DNA from: Cryptomeria japonica
Lineage: Eukaryota; Streptophyta; Pinopsida; Cupressales; Cupressaceae
DNA length: 64,000 nt
Direction of reading: 5' to 3'
Assembly (NCBI RefSeq): GCF_030272615.1
Contig: NC_081406.1
Coordinates: 473,988,900 to 474,052,899 of the forward strand
The notes beneath the pieces were generated by a model. That model was not told the origin of the DNA. It saw nothing but the letters and a program-made list of their open reading frames with translations, and did not search any database. Shown here piece by piece: positions 33,519-45,240 of this stretch. Position 1 is the first letter of the stretch. Each line of letters starts with the position of its first letter. The translations under genes and the position numbers were made by a program.

Positions 33519-36500
33519 TCATCTAATTTTAGATGCTTTTATTTGTGCCCATGATTTTTCCATGGCAGCCACCTGTCTTACCTCAACCAATGCTTTTACA
33601 TCTCCCTCTGGGAGTGATGAGGTTGAAGGTAAATTATCATTTATACACGTATCTAAAGGCTTTCCCATCTCTACCAACAGTTGCTTATACTTCTCCAGTT
33701 GTGCTTTGACCTCTGCATGGAAGGTGTATTCCTTTTCCATTTGCCCCTTGATGACTCTAGTAGCCAGTTCCAAAGTGTCTAATTCCCCTCACTTCATCTA
33801 CTTACCTAGTTTCACCTATGGCACTTGGTACTTTGGAGAGCTTTGACCTTCTTCCTACATAATAACTGCTATATCTGCAACCACATCACCAAAACCTGTT
33901 CTCAACAAATGATGTACAGTCTTGGCCTTCTTAGCTTTCCTTGGTTCTTCATTGATTGCCTGCTGTAGTGTAACTTTTGGTAGCACTACTCTCCTTTTCT
34001 TTTTCTCAAAGGTGAATTCTAACCATTGCGGCACATCCTTATTTTTATCACCTTCATGGGGCACAATGTCAATGGTCACTATGTGCACATCTGACTTATC
34101 TTCTTCTTCATATTTCTCTTCTTATTATGTGTGCTTAGGGCCTTGAGGTAAAGCAATTTGACAAGCCAGACTAGCTTGGAGAATAGTATCAATGTTCAAT
34201 TGTTGTTGCTTGTGTAACTCTCCTAACTTATCATTGACCTCTTCCCCAAATGTCCTACCATATTTATCCATTTCTCCCATACCCTGTTCGATGACTATCT
34301 CTTTCAACAATTCCTCTTGGTCTTGTAGATTTAAGATTAATATTTCTTCCCATGAATCTTTAGCTTCATTTCATTCTTTCTCTCCTCCAAGTGGTTGTTG
34401 TCCCACAAACTTTTCATCCTCATGGTCAGAGTTTGATTTGATGTTATCAAGACTTATTGTTTCCTTGGTAGGTCTTAATGTCTATTTCATGGGAGGCATT
34501 GTAGTTGTATCAGTTGGTGGTGGAATAGGGGCAGTAGTAGCTAATGTCAAAATTGGAGCTTGTGCTGCGGCAGTAGATGGAGGCTAAGTAGGGGCACTTG
34601 TCGTATCAGGAGGAGGAGGTTGTGCACTTTCATCTATTTTTCCTTTCTCTTCTTCCTCCTGAGTTCCCTCTCTTGGCATTTGTCCAATTATCATCCTCAC
34701 AAGAAGTACCTCTTCCAGTGGCACAACACCCAATCCTTCTCTTACTCCAAAATCTGTATCATTTTTCAAAAGTTTAGATTTCCTCATTTGTTCATTGACT
34801 TTCTTCAACAATTCCTCAGTACTCTCTTCGGGTTCAACAACTTCATCTGGGTTATTTGATGTGTTCTTTCGAGATCTAGACCTTGTTTTGCGAGCATATT
34901 CCTTATAACCCCTTGACTGGGGAACACCTGAAGTAGATTCCTTTTGCTTCCCTTTTGAAGCGCTTGGCCTAACCCTCAAGCTTAGACATTGTCTAGTTCT
35001 ATCTACAACAGTCTAAGTTATTCTATCTATATCTTCCCGTGCCAGCCACCTTATGGGAGAGAAAGGCTTCTTGTCAATTTCTTGCTCTTTATATACAAGA
35101 TCCAATAATTCACCATCATCCCTTAGTTCTTTGGGGAGATTGGTCTCTATTTCAAAACTTCTAATCTGAGGTACTGATAACCTACAATAATTCTTTTCTC
35201 TAACCTCAAAACTATCTTGAAGGTTTGCCCAAAAATCCTCCAATCTAGACTTATGCTCCTCATATGCTTTTGGCATGGTTTGTTTTAGCTTTCTGTAGGG
35301 ATCATAATACTCCCTTGCATTATTAAATTCCGTAAGATTTAAATCCTGGAGCTTGTTGTCTTTGCTACCTAAATCTTTGAACAAGATAAATAACCAATAA
35401 AAAATAAGAAATCAATACCCGCCTTGTGTTTTGAGGACAAAAGGGATTGAAGACTGAGCATTTGCCTAACATACTCTAAGAAAATAATGTGATCATTGTA
35501 GTATCATGACAACAACATAGGGTTCACTGTGAACCCACTAACCCTGATATATGTAGAACGTTGGTTCTGAATGAACCAACATGCCCATTCTCTGATGGTT
35601 GTCATTGCTTTTGGGCTTATCCTGTAACATGTATCACCTGTGAGTTTAATGATAACAGGGAAAAGGAAGGCATTGTTTATTCTTTTAAAATGCGCCTTTG
35701 CATTGTTTAGAGGAAGTTGTAAGTAATATTCCCACACCTTCTTCTGCCCTTCCTCATCACCTAGCTGGTCCTCTATCTACAATCCTGAGAATTTACCTGC
35801 TCAGGCAAACACCCAAATAACATAGGAAGTGAAGAAGAATTTATTTGTTTGATGCACCTCCTTCATCTTCTTATGGATGTTATCAGAGAGAATTTGGGCC
35901 CAATCAAAGTATTGTTTCCCTACAAGTATAGTTGTCATGAAATGGAACATCCAAGGATGGAAGTGCCAACAATATGGCTTGCCAAATACCTTGCTCATCA
36001 TAATGATTAAGTCTCGTTGAGGCTCAAAATCTTCCCTCAAAATGTTTGTGGCCTTTAGCCCTGTCTTCCTCTCCTCTTCCAACCAGTTCTCATTCATATG
36101 CCTCTTGTTTGAAGCAATATTGTTACTTCATACTCTGATGACTTCTTCCTCCTTTGTCAGGAGTACTTCATCCCTCGTAGGGATGCCAAACACAAATCCC
36201 AGCATATCCGCTGATAAATCAATTATAGTTCTACCTTGATCATTTGTGCACTTTCTTGTATCTGCATTGTAAAACTGTGCAATAGTCATAATAAATTCAA
36301 AAGCTTGGACGGATTGCAGGAACATGGTTTCCTCCACCAGGCCTGATCTCTTAATTCTCCTCAATGGAGCCTCTGGCCTTGGTCGGTCTAATTTTGTCTT
36401 GATATCTTCCAACTCTATATTCTCCACCTTTGTATTTATCACCCATTTAATTTGGTCATCCAGCTTTGAAACATAGAGCTGCCCTTGATATTGATATTTC

Positions 36501-36556
36501 ATGGTTATAGGGAGCTTGTCCAACTCCTTACCTCTCTTGCTAGAGGTTGAGTCCAT
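33519..36556 (-). pseudogene. LTR-embedded ~1,010-codon ORF of element E
   Basis: It starts with ATG at 36556 (MDSTSSKRGKELDKLPITMK). The N-terminal third contains TIIDLSADMLGFVFGIPTRD, a helical motif that weakly resembles GKPLLPITRDYMSRVFDLD in the Tat LTR ORF and ITKEVVKAITGLPTTG in ORF2 of element A. The middle has SKVFGKPYCWHFHPWMFHF and YIRVSGFTVNPMLLS. The C-terminal half is Ser/Pro/Glu-rich, then coiled coil (VKAQLEKYKQLLVEMGK). Two frames cover it: 36556-35420 and 35374-33519. A possible 44-nt GT-AG segment (35375-35418) would join them. Stops occur at several places. Function is unknown. Confidence 0.6.
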
Positions 36557-36629
36557 CTAAATGCTCTAATCTTCAAAAAGGGATCATAGATTAGTCCATT
36601 GAATACTTAAAAATATCAACAATATCATC

Positions 36630-37820
36630 CAACTCAGGACTTCGGGGTCCAAGGTGAACAAATTCCTTTTAAAACAACTAACTTCAGAACTTCGGGGTTT
36701 CGAGGTTAGCATAGGCTTAAATAACTAAGTCTGAAACTCCGGGGGTCTGAGGTTTCAAGCTAGATAAAACACATGGAGTCTGGAACTCTAGGGTTCTGGG
36801 GTAAATAAGAAAATCTGATTTCAAGACTTCAGGGTTATGGGGTAGTTCAATAGGGTACCGAGAAGATGCTTTGGAACTCTGAGACTCCAGGGTTCTGAGG
36901 TTAAAGCAATGGCCAAATAAAAAAGGACCTCAGGACTCTGGGGTTCCAAGGTTCGAGGTATTTTACTTTGTAGGTTTAAGATGATCTGAAACTCTAGGGT
37001 TTCGGGTTGAACACACAACCTAAAAGGAATCAACCTTGGGACTTCAGGGTTCCATGATTCCGAGGTAAAGAAAACTACCCTGCCCGAAACTCTGGGGTTA
37101 TGGGGTTTGGAAATCCTAGGGCATGTGAAAAGAAAAAAACACGCAAAACGAGGAAAGTCTAAACAAAAAATTTAAACTAAAAACTCAAAAGAAATTTAAA
37201 AGATCTAAACATGAAAACACAAGGAAGGGAAAAATCCATCAACCTGGTGGGAGAAAAACACACGAAAACCTAGCAACACGGAGGCGCGAAGTCGAGAGGT
37301 CACAACTGGAAGCTTTGAAAACCTTGAGTGCACAAATAAACCTAGAAAATTTCATTCCTCCTATTTATACCCCGCGAACTTCATCCGTACGATTGCCTTA
37401 AATAAGACCTCCAAAGTCTAAGGTTCTGGACTTCCGAGGCGACAAACAAAAAGAAAACAAAATTCACCTTGGGACTCTGGGGTTGCGGGGTGAAAGCTAG
37501 CAAAACAACAAAAGACCTCGAGACTTTGGGGTCCCAGGGTGAAAAAGATCAAAACAACCTCAAGACTCTAAGGTTATCAAGACAACACAACAAAACATGA
37601 AGACCTCGGGATTTCGGGGCTCCAAAGTTCTGAGGCTTCAACGAAAAGGACAAGGCATGACTTCAGGACTCCAAGGATCCAGGGTTCCAAGGTCTTGATA
37701 AACACAACAAACACCTACTTCGGGACTCCGAGGTTTCAGGGTAGGACTTAAAATTAAAAAAAAGACTCCTCGGGACTCTGGGGTTCCGGGGTGTCCAGGC
37801 AAAAACTAAAAAAAACAAAG
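36630..37820. repeat. Degenerate tandem repeats (core GGACTCYGGGGTTCCGAGGT) in element E
   Basis: About 18 copies of the core are countable, spaced roughly 40-60 bp apart. Clear examples lie near 36636, 36683, 36929, 37473, 37725 and 37775. The array is split by a repeat-free segment (about 37110-37400) that holds the TATA box, so some copies lie upstream of the promoter and some in the presumed leader. The unit is GC-rich in an AT-rich region. Confidence 0.8.
37361..37371 (-). promoter_or_regulatory. TATA box of element E
   Basis: The sense strand reads GTATAAATAGG, a near-ideal plant TATA box, about 800 bp upstream of the ORF start at 36556 and inside the repeat-free gap. Transcription would start about 30 bp downstream, near 37330. 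Confidence 0.6.
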
Positions 37821-37900
37821 CTACTAAAAGCAAAAAGAGGGACCCATATTTTCAAGACAAGGAAACTAGTGGGTTTAGGTATGCATGGCATAACAAGAAG

Positions 37901-38797
37901 CTAGCTAGGGAGAATAGAGTCTTGTAGAATGAAATGCAATCCATTGTAATGAAGCTGACAAAGGAGATTGAAGACCGGAAGAAGAATGAATAAACCTTAA
38001 CTGAGTCATTGAAGGATAGATCTAATGAATGTTGTAGATTGACATATGAGAATAATCAATTGAAGCTTGAATTGGTGTAGTGCAAGAATGATGAACAAGA
38101 ACTTGAAAGATAAATCATAATTTTGAGAGATGAGTTTTATATTTCTAATGACTACAAAGAAAATTTCAAAGCTAGTTCAACTCGATTAGATGAGATGCTA
38201 GAAAGTCAAAGACATGGGAAAGATATACGAGGACTTGGATTTGAGAAAGGAGAATCCTCCAATTCTTGACAAAGCAATCTTCAGTAGAAGAACAAGAAAC
38301 CTCCGGTAAGACAACCTAATGCCTATAAATTCAATGGTAAATGTTTTGCTTGTGGAAAATTTGGTCATATGGAAAATCAATGCAGAAGTAAGATGATTAA
38401 CGAGATGATGAATAACATGATGAATAATGGTTCTACCTTTACCCGTCAATGTGATATACAACAATTTTGGTCATAAGTCAAACATGTGTAGAACTGTGAT
38501 AAATAAAACAAGAGATGCTATAATTGTGGAATGTTTCAGCACATTTCTAAATAATGCAATATTAAATCAAATCAAATGAACTTTAGGCCTGTGCAGAGAA
38601 ATGTTGTTTGCTATGCATGCAATAAATCTGGTCACATTACAAAATATTGTAGAAGAAATAACATGAGCAACAATGGTCCGGTAAGCAAGAAGAAATCAAA
38701 TGAAAAGGGAAAAGCTAAAGTAGAAGAGATCAAAGATCAACATAAGAAGATGTGGGTTAAAAGAAGACTCAAATGTGTAGAATGGCTCCACACCTGA
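37901..38797 (+). pseudogene. ORF1 of element D, C-terminal part (coiled coil and zinc knuckles)
   Basis: It is the continuation of 31936-32170 after element E. The coiled coil (MQSIVMKLTKEIEDRKKNE) matches KEIEDRKKNEEEL of element A. Next come RQPNAYKFNGKC, then the knuckle CFACGKFGHMENQC. A damaged knuckle (CYNCGMFQHISK, where Gly is replaced and a stop follows) and CYACNKSGHITKYC come after it. Stops and frameshifts are frequent. The end (KKMWVKRRLKCVEW) resembles KQWIRKADLNIG of A. Confidence 0.65.
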
Positions 38798-38799
38798 TT

Positions 38800-39240
38800 C
38801 CAGGGTGTAGGAACCTCATCTGATAACTAAGGCACTTTGGCCTTAGGGGGAAGATTTTCATGGAAATATTTAGAAACCCCCTTTTGGAGATCTGTAATTG
38901 GTCAAGGATGGTTGCAGATGATGGAGACTAGCTATGCAAAAGATATCCAAAAGATTTCATGGTGGTTTAAGTATCTGGTGATGAATTCTTGTAGATGAAG
39001 GGTATCCAGAAGCCTTTAGGGTTGTGCATTTATTACAACTTAAAATTAGGTTTTTAGTGGATAAAAATGCATTTAAATTGTTCAATTTTTACATTGCAAA
39101 TGAAGAGTAAGAGAAGAGAAAAAGATATATAGCAAAAAAATCCAAGCTTGTAGCGATTCGACAGAGATCCCTTGCATCTAGTTGAGAATCAAAAGTTATT
39201 TTTCTATTTGTGATCTATCTATTCATACCCTAATTTTGAA
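38800..39240 (+). other. Spacer between ORF1 and ORF2 of element D
   Basis: About 440 bp without reading frame, corresponding in place to the ORF1-ORF2 spacers of elements A and B. I see nothing further in it. Confidence 0.5.
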
Positions 39241-42200
39241 ATGGCATTTGTATCTAGTGTTGCGACTCCACTTACATTGAGATCACTAAGAGAGAAAGGC
39301 CCGTATTCAAGAGGCACCCATTCAAATCTATTGAAGATGTTCCAGAAGGTGTTTTTTCCTTTGTTCTGTATGGTGTGCTACACAATGAAGATATTAGGGC
39401 ATATATCTACTGCAGCATCGAAGAGCTTGGAAATGTAGATATGCTATCATTTTACACCAAGCATATGATGGATGGATTTGGAAATCTGAAGCCTGAATAC
39501 AAGTCATTACATGATAAGGGTTTCATTCAGTTTGTACATTTCCTAGTGTTTGATGAACCTGAATGGGTCTAATCTATCCTTTGCATAGTCCATGATGAGT
39601 TCATATGGTTGTACCAACCTCACAATATTACCAAGAAAACCATTCAAGAAGTTACCTATTTAAATGCAACCAGTGAGATTCCCAAATTGAGGAAAGTTCA
39701 TAACACAATGGTAACAAAGGTTACAAGATCCGAACATGATAGCTGATCAATGACAATTGGTGATATCATAGAGCATGATGTAAAATTTGCCTTGATGGTA
39801 ATGTGATACAAGGTATATCAATCCAGCAAGAAAAACGTTGTATCCAGTACTACTATATTTGCAGCCTATGAGATGCTTAAGAAAGACAAAAGGTATGATC
39901 TATGTGCAATACTTCTCAGTGAGCTATTGAGCAATCTGAAGAAGATAAAGGAAGATAAGAAACATGTATTAAAATTTGGTTCATTGATTATTTGCTTAGC
40001 ACTGTATTTCCTGAATGAAATACTCGGTATTGGGAAGATTCAATGGGCTTATGATAAACCGATGGCAGTTCAAATAAAGGAAGGTTTGTAGGGTTTGGGT
40101 GATACAGTTGCACAAAAAATTTTCTTTATCGAGCTATTTTAAATCATTTCAAGCAACAATACAAAGTAGAGAAAGGATCCCTAAAGAGATTATTGAGAAG
40201 TATGAGAAAACCATTTGCTTCATAGCTGATAAGGACCAATGTCATATGGAGGTAGTTGAGCCGAGAACTATTTGGATCATGCCCATGGGGTATAAGGTGG
40301 ATGCAAACACTCTTGATGCATATGTTCAACACTTGTTGAGTCAGCCAGTGGATGATAAGGAAGAAAGGTCCGGTACATATAAAGAAAAAGACTTAGACTT
40401 GCATAAGAAATTCACCGAGCTGACAAGGAAGAGGAAAGTAAGAAAGGAGGTTGAGGAGCTACCAGAGAAAATGGGCATATCTAAGGAGGCTATGCAAAGG
40501 GAAAGAGAGCAAAACATATTGAAGGAGGAGGACATTGCAAAGCCCAAGAAGTCAAAACCAATTCCCACTCCTCTGAAGAAATCAAATCCTAGACAATCTT
40601 AGTCTGCACCTACCTTCGGTGTGCAAAATCGCATTCCTCCATCCAAGTTACAAACAACAATATCATCCGGTGGGGCAGAGAAGAGGAAGAAGGATAAACC
40701 CCAAATAGTGTATGGTGTTGTCACTTCCAAGGACATGGAGATCGAATCTGATGAAGAAGTAAAAGAGGTGAAGAAACCATAATTTGGTGGAGCCCATCAA
40801 TCAAAGAAGCCAAGAGATGAACCTGAGTCATCTGGAAAAGCCAGAGAAAACAAGAGACAAAAGTTAAAATTGGATGTAACTCTCAAAACTATTAAAATTG
40901 AAGGTACATTTGAAGTTGTGCCCCCATTGATCTTGACAGAGTTAATTAATAAAGTTCTTAAGGACAAGAATTTGAAAAATGTGCCTATATATTATAAAAA
41001 AATTGATCATAAAGATCAGAGGGCAATTGAGGAAATGATCGTTGAATACATGGAGGTCTTTAGTAAAGCATTGATAGAACTATCATCCATGATTCCTAAA
41101 AGTTTGTATGACATTTTGGATGGAAGAAGGCATACAACAAGTCTAGATGATTAGTGAATAAGAGAGTATGTACTAGTAAATCTATCCTCTGTCATTTCTA
41201 AAGATGAAGTTATTATATTATTTAAACTTGGAAAGGAGAGATTTTGAAGAAAGAAGAGGGTAAACAAGATTATTCTCAGCAAGATAGATGAGGTAACCAA
41301 AGAGAAAGAAATAATTTTGAAACAGTTTTTGATAGATCAAAGAATTTATGTGAATCCAGAAGAACCATCTCAAGACACATATGTTCTGGAAGAAGATGCC
41401 ATTGTTCTTGATAAGCAAAAGGATCTATCCTACGAGAAAACTATTTTGGAAGAGAAACCCAGGGTGCATACCACATTTAATGATGATAATGCCAATGTTG
41501 ATATCTCTGGTGAGGCTACATAGGAATCTCAGGTAATTGAAGTTGTTTCAAAAAAGACAATTGAGGAGACAGTGGATGTAGATGTGGATAACGATGGTGG
41601 TGAGAAAGGTGAAAAGGATGAGAGTGCAAAGGTTACAAAAAAGGAGAAAGGAGAGGAGAAGGAATATCAGGCTCCAACAACAGTGGGAAGAGACACTGGT
41701 GCTAACAAATAGAAACAATTTTCTACTGACACATGACTTTGGTCAAGGACCTATTCATGTGAGCTCCTTATCTCACATTCAAGAATTAAAATTGGCAACT
41801 CTCACTCAAGCTAAAGCTAGTGAGGACTTTCTTAAGTCCCATTCTGCTGACAAAGAGTTGATACCATTGGCAAGATACATGTTGGAGAAAATTATGTTGT
41901 CTTTCAAATTGGACTCTTCTGATCCCTTTGGTAAGCTTAAGAGTTTGCTAAATGTTGTAGGTTCTCATTTTGATTCTTTGGAGAAGGTAGCAGATATCAA
42001 ATTTTTGAATCAATTCAATGCTATGTGATTAAAATAATTTTTGAAGATGATTGAGGATAATAGAGTCAGTTTGGAAACTACACTGAAAAGTATTCAAGAT
42101 GTTCTTGATGAAGGTGGTAACATATACAAGTCATGTTTAATTTTGTCGAAGTTCACTATAGACATTGACAAGAAAATAAGGGAATGTGAAGGCCAACTAG

Positions 42201-42553
42201 CTAATGTATCACAGTCATGTGCACCCCAATCAGCCTTGGCTAGCAATTTGGAACCACAAGTTTTGAGCATATTAGATAAGATTAAGAGTTTGAATCAGGA
42301 AAAGGAAATATTTTTGGCTAGAGTAGGAGAAGTGAGGAGTCTTATCACTCCGCGAATAGATTCTTTTATGAGTAGCATGAAAGATGCTAAGGGTGCACTG
42401 AGTAAGCCTGTTCTGACAGACAAAAGAGTAGCAAAGATGCATGCTTACCTTTTTAGCAGAATGATCAACATTTTGGAAAGCTTGAAGAAGGCATGGGATA
42501 ACCATTTAATGTCTCTTAGGACAATTTTTGCAGACATATTCAAATTTTTGTGA
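39241..42553 (+). pseudogene. ORF2 of element D (~1,100 codons, unknown function)
   Basis: It starts with ATG at 39241, and a frameshift follows near 39375. Landmarks shared with A, B and F are IVHDEFIWLYQPHNITKKTIQEVT (39587-39660), LKFGSLIICLALYF (39971), RIPKEIIEKYEKTICF (40170), VEPRTIWIMPMGYKV (40255), a Lys/Glu-rich linker, EEMIVEYMEVFSKAL and IPKSLYDILDGRR (41030-41130), and a helical C-terminus ending LITPRIDSFM...WDNHLMSLRTIFADIF. About ten stops or shifts occur. No enzyme motif is visible. Confidence 0.65.
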
Positions 42554-42612
42554 GCAACTATACATATCTTTGCATATCAATTTTGGCAAACTCCTATCTT
42601 TGGCATTGTTGT

Positions 42613-42758
42613 CAAAGGGGGAGAGAGCAGAGTGAAAATGGTGTAAATTCTCAGGGGGAGCTTGTATATTCTTTGTGTGTTTGAAATTTTGAAGTTCTAC
42701 AGTCTTGAGTGTACAATTCATTTTTCATAGTGTTGCCATCAATGCCAAAGGGGGAGAT
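42613..42758 (+). promoter_or_regulatory. Multiple polypurine tracts of element D
   Basis: CAAAGGGGGAGA (42613), TCAGGGGGAG (42651) and CCAAAGGGGGAGAT (42745-42758) occur; the last abuts the 3' LTR. The same multi-tract pattern is seen before the LTRs of A and B. Confidence 0.75.
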
Positions 42759-43905
42759 TGTTGGCAGGAGACACTATCCGGTGAAGACTGTTGCGTGGAA
42801 TATGCTTAGGGGTTGTCATTAATGGAAAATTAGTTCACAAACGACATTCGATCTACATAGAATTGGTTTACTGGAAGTCATTTTGTTCATAGGCATAAGT
42901 CTGGAAGGTGGAACACAATAACAGGTAGAGCATGAGATCATGGTGCACATCTTGACATTGGTGTTGTAATTTCGGTTGCGATGGTTAAGGAAGTTAGTTC
43001 GAGGTAGATTATTTCATGATCCTTATATCCAATATTGAATCGAGTGCAAGTTTAGAGGTCTCGTATCTAGTAATTCAGTTAGAACAGAGCTATTTTAGTG
43101 TAACGTGTGTTGCGGATTTGTTGGGTTGATTTTAGTGTTTGGTTTTATGTTCAAGGTGATTGATCTAACTTATCGAAAACTTATTATCATTTTATTTTGG
43201 TCCGAATTTAGATTTGTGGATTGATTGAGCTAACTTGGTGATACACATTTCATGTTGCGTGTTATGCGGTTTTTGGAAGCTGACATGATAAATGATTCTT
43301 TTTATTGGTGCAGATTTATAATATCGATACTGATGAGCATTTTTATGTGTGTTATGTATGAGGAAAGTATGTATGAGAGAATTTGCAAGGTTGGTGAATG
43401 TAATTGAATATTTTGGTGCTTCGGTGTGTGACATAGCAGGAAAACATAACAGAAAGTTAGATCAGTTGCAGAAGACAATCTAAGCCTAACCAGAACTACA
43501 TTTTGGCATATTTAGATGCTATACTTTAGTTCACTCATCATTGTAATTGTTTGTAATAGCCTATAAGGCAGTGAGTCTTCTTCCTATTTGTATCCCTTTT
43601 GTAATTGAGCAGTGAGCTCTAGGCAGTGAACCTGAATGCAAGTACATTCCCCTTATGTAATATTATCATACTTTTGGCCATAGTATAATAGTATTGTGGG
43701 TTCAAATCCCACCATGGTTTTTTCCTTTTCGAGTTTCCATGTAAAAATATTGGTTTTATGGTTGTGTGGTTATTTGCTTTATGTTTCTACACTTTGTTTT
43801 CTTTCTTATGCATCTAGTGGTTTACGCATCAGATTAGCAAGTTTGAAAATTGTAAAATACTGATTCACCCCCCCCCCCCCCTCTTATTGTTCATTGATTC
43901 CAACA
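42759..43905 (+). repeat. 3' LTR of element D (1,147 bp)
   Basis: TGTTGGCAGGAG... to ...GATTCCAACA, collinear with the 5' LTR. The C-rich block near its end has grown to a run of 13 C (about 43869-43881). Confidence 0.85.
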
Positions 43906-43910
43906 TAGTT

Positions 43911-45240
43911 CCTAGTGTCAGAGTTGGATAGTGATAGGTGATACATCCAGAGGGTGTCCTAGTCGCATTCCTTCAGGCTTGTTGCTCAAGTTTCAAGAAG
44001 TTGGATATGGCAGCCACCCCCAACCCCTTTTCCTAGGGTTATTTTTGAATTTACTTACAAAAGATGTATTTTGGCATATTTTATTGTATGAAGCAATTGG
44101 TTTTTGACAAGTGTCTTACTTGGCCTAAAGCTTGTTTTTCTCCCTTATAGTTATAAATGGGAAATTAGGGCCAATAAGAAAAGATTCAAACATTTTGAGA
44201 AGTAATATGTAATAGGAGTCATTTTGGAATACAAAGCTAGAACATTTCCTTTTTGCAGATGTTCTCTGCTATGATGTATGGACTATTTTGAAAATCAATA
44301 AAATAAGATCATTTGTAGGTTCAATCATTTCTTTATGTACATTTTGTATGAATTGTTGTGTTAATGGTATTTCAATTCATCTTCTTCAAGTAAGAATGTG
44401 TATTCTTTATGAATGTGTCTCTTCAAGTTAAAGGGTTAAAATCTATTCAGGATTACTACAATGTGTATGTGTGGAATGTTCTTCATCCTGTAATGATTTT
44501 CATGAACATGATATGCAAGTCATAGAATGTTTAAGTGGAGCTCAAGAAATGTATGTTGTGGAAAAGTATCTATAGTTTGGACTCTGTTTACCCAAAGATA
44601 AGGACCGGTCTCTCTTCTCAAACTTGTTCAGAATCACCTATTTCATAAATACTTTTCATTTTTGTTCATTTTTGTTTATAGGAGGAGTAAGAATAGAAAT
44701 AATCCTAAACCAATCTCAATCATTGATTGAAAGTTAGAAAGTCAATATTATAGCCAAAGCCTAATGTGTTAATGCTTTCCTTAGTATATTTTCATTGAGG
44801 CATCGGCTTAGCGTAACAATGTCAACCAATGTGTATGTTTAGTATCTTAAGACATTGTTAAGGTCTACCTACCTTCTTCTTGTAGAGCCAAAAGTGTGGG
44901 ACATTTCAATATTGTGTAACCGAAGCTCATTCGTTAGCCAAATCCTATTCTGAGTCTGTTGATGAGTTAGTGGCTATTCCTCTAAGACTTGGAATATATT
45001 AATTTTATAACCAACATAGCTCTCTAGGCCAAATAAAATAGTCATAACGATGGCATCATGAACCTGTGAAAGTTGGTCCATAGTCAACACCTGTCAAAAC
45101 CCACACAAAGATAAATTAGAATGATAATATGCATTATAGAACATCAATTTGAGTTCAAGGTATTATTGTATTTTGACATGAATTGTAAATTTTTTACCTT
45201 TGATGAAGATATAGGTGTAAGGGTTGTGTTAGGTGTGGTG
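43911..45240. other. Unassigned AT-rich sequence
   Basis: No reading frame, no terminal repeat and no similarity to the rest of the window could be seen. Its first bases continue the target into which D inserted, so it is the other side of the remnant at 30086-30724. Confidence 0.5.

Larger units (their letters stand above)
32176..37895 (-). mobile_element. Element E: apparent 5.7-kb solo LTR of a Tat-type element
   Basis: The plus-strand ends are TGTTGACGAC... and ...GGCATAACA, flanked by AGAAG at 32171-32175 and 37896-37900, a clean 5-bp target duplication. It interrupts ORF1 of element D. In the minus (sense) direction it has about 1.3 kb of repeat-rich leader with a TATA box, a ~1,010-codon ORF (36556-33519) and about 1.3 kb without reading frame. 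This is the same layout as the 5.4-kb LTR at 24656-30083. There is no gag or pol, so it is best read as a solo LTR left by recombination. A TTGGCGAGTCTG-like string within its last 35 bp resembles a Tat primer site. Confidence 0.7.
30725..43905 (+). mobile_element. Polymerase-less LTR element D, with nested E
   Basis: The LTRs at 30725-31867 and 42759-43905 are collinear and start TGTTGGCA(A/G)GAGACACTAT. The primer site is TGGTATCAGAGC at 31870-31881. A polypurine tract CCAAAGGGGGAGAT directly precedes the right LTR. The flanking 5-mers are CAGTT (30720-30724) and TAGTT (43906-43910), a target duplication with one change. Without E, the inside is about 5.2 kb: ORF1 (coiled coil and knuckles) and ORF2. 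No RT, integrase or protease sequence is seen anywhere in it. Confidence 0.85.

Noticed and set aside
36821-37033. Small minus-strand frame
   Set aside because: It is made of the degenerate GGACTCYGGGGTT repeats and not conserved between repeats.
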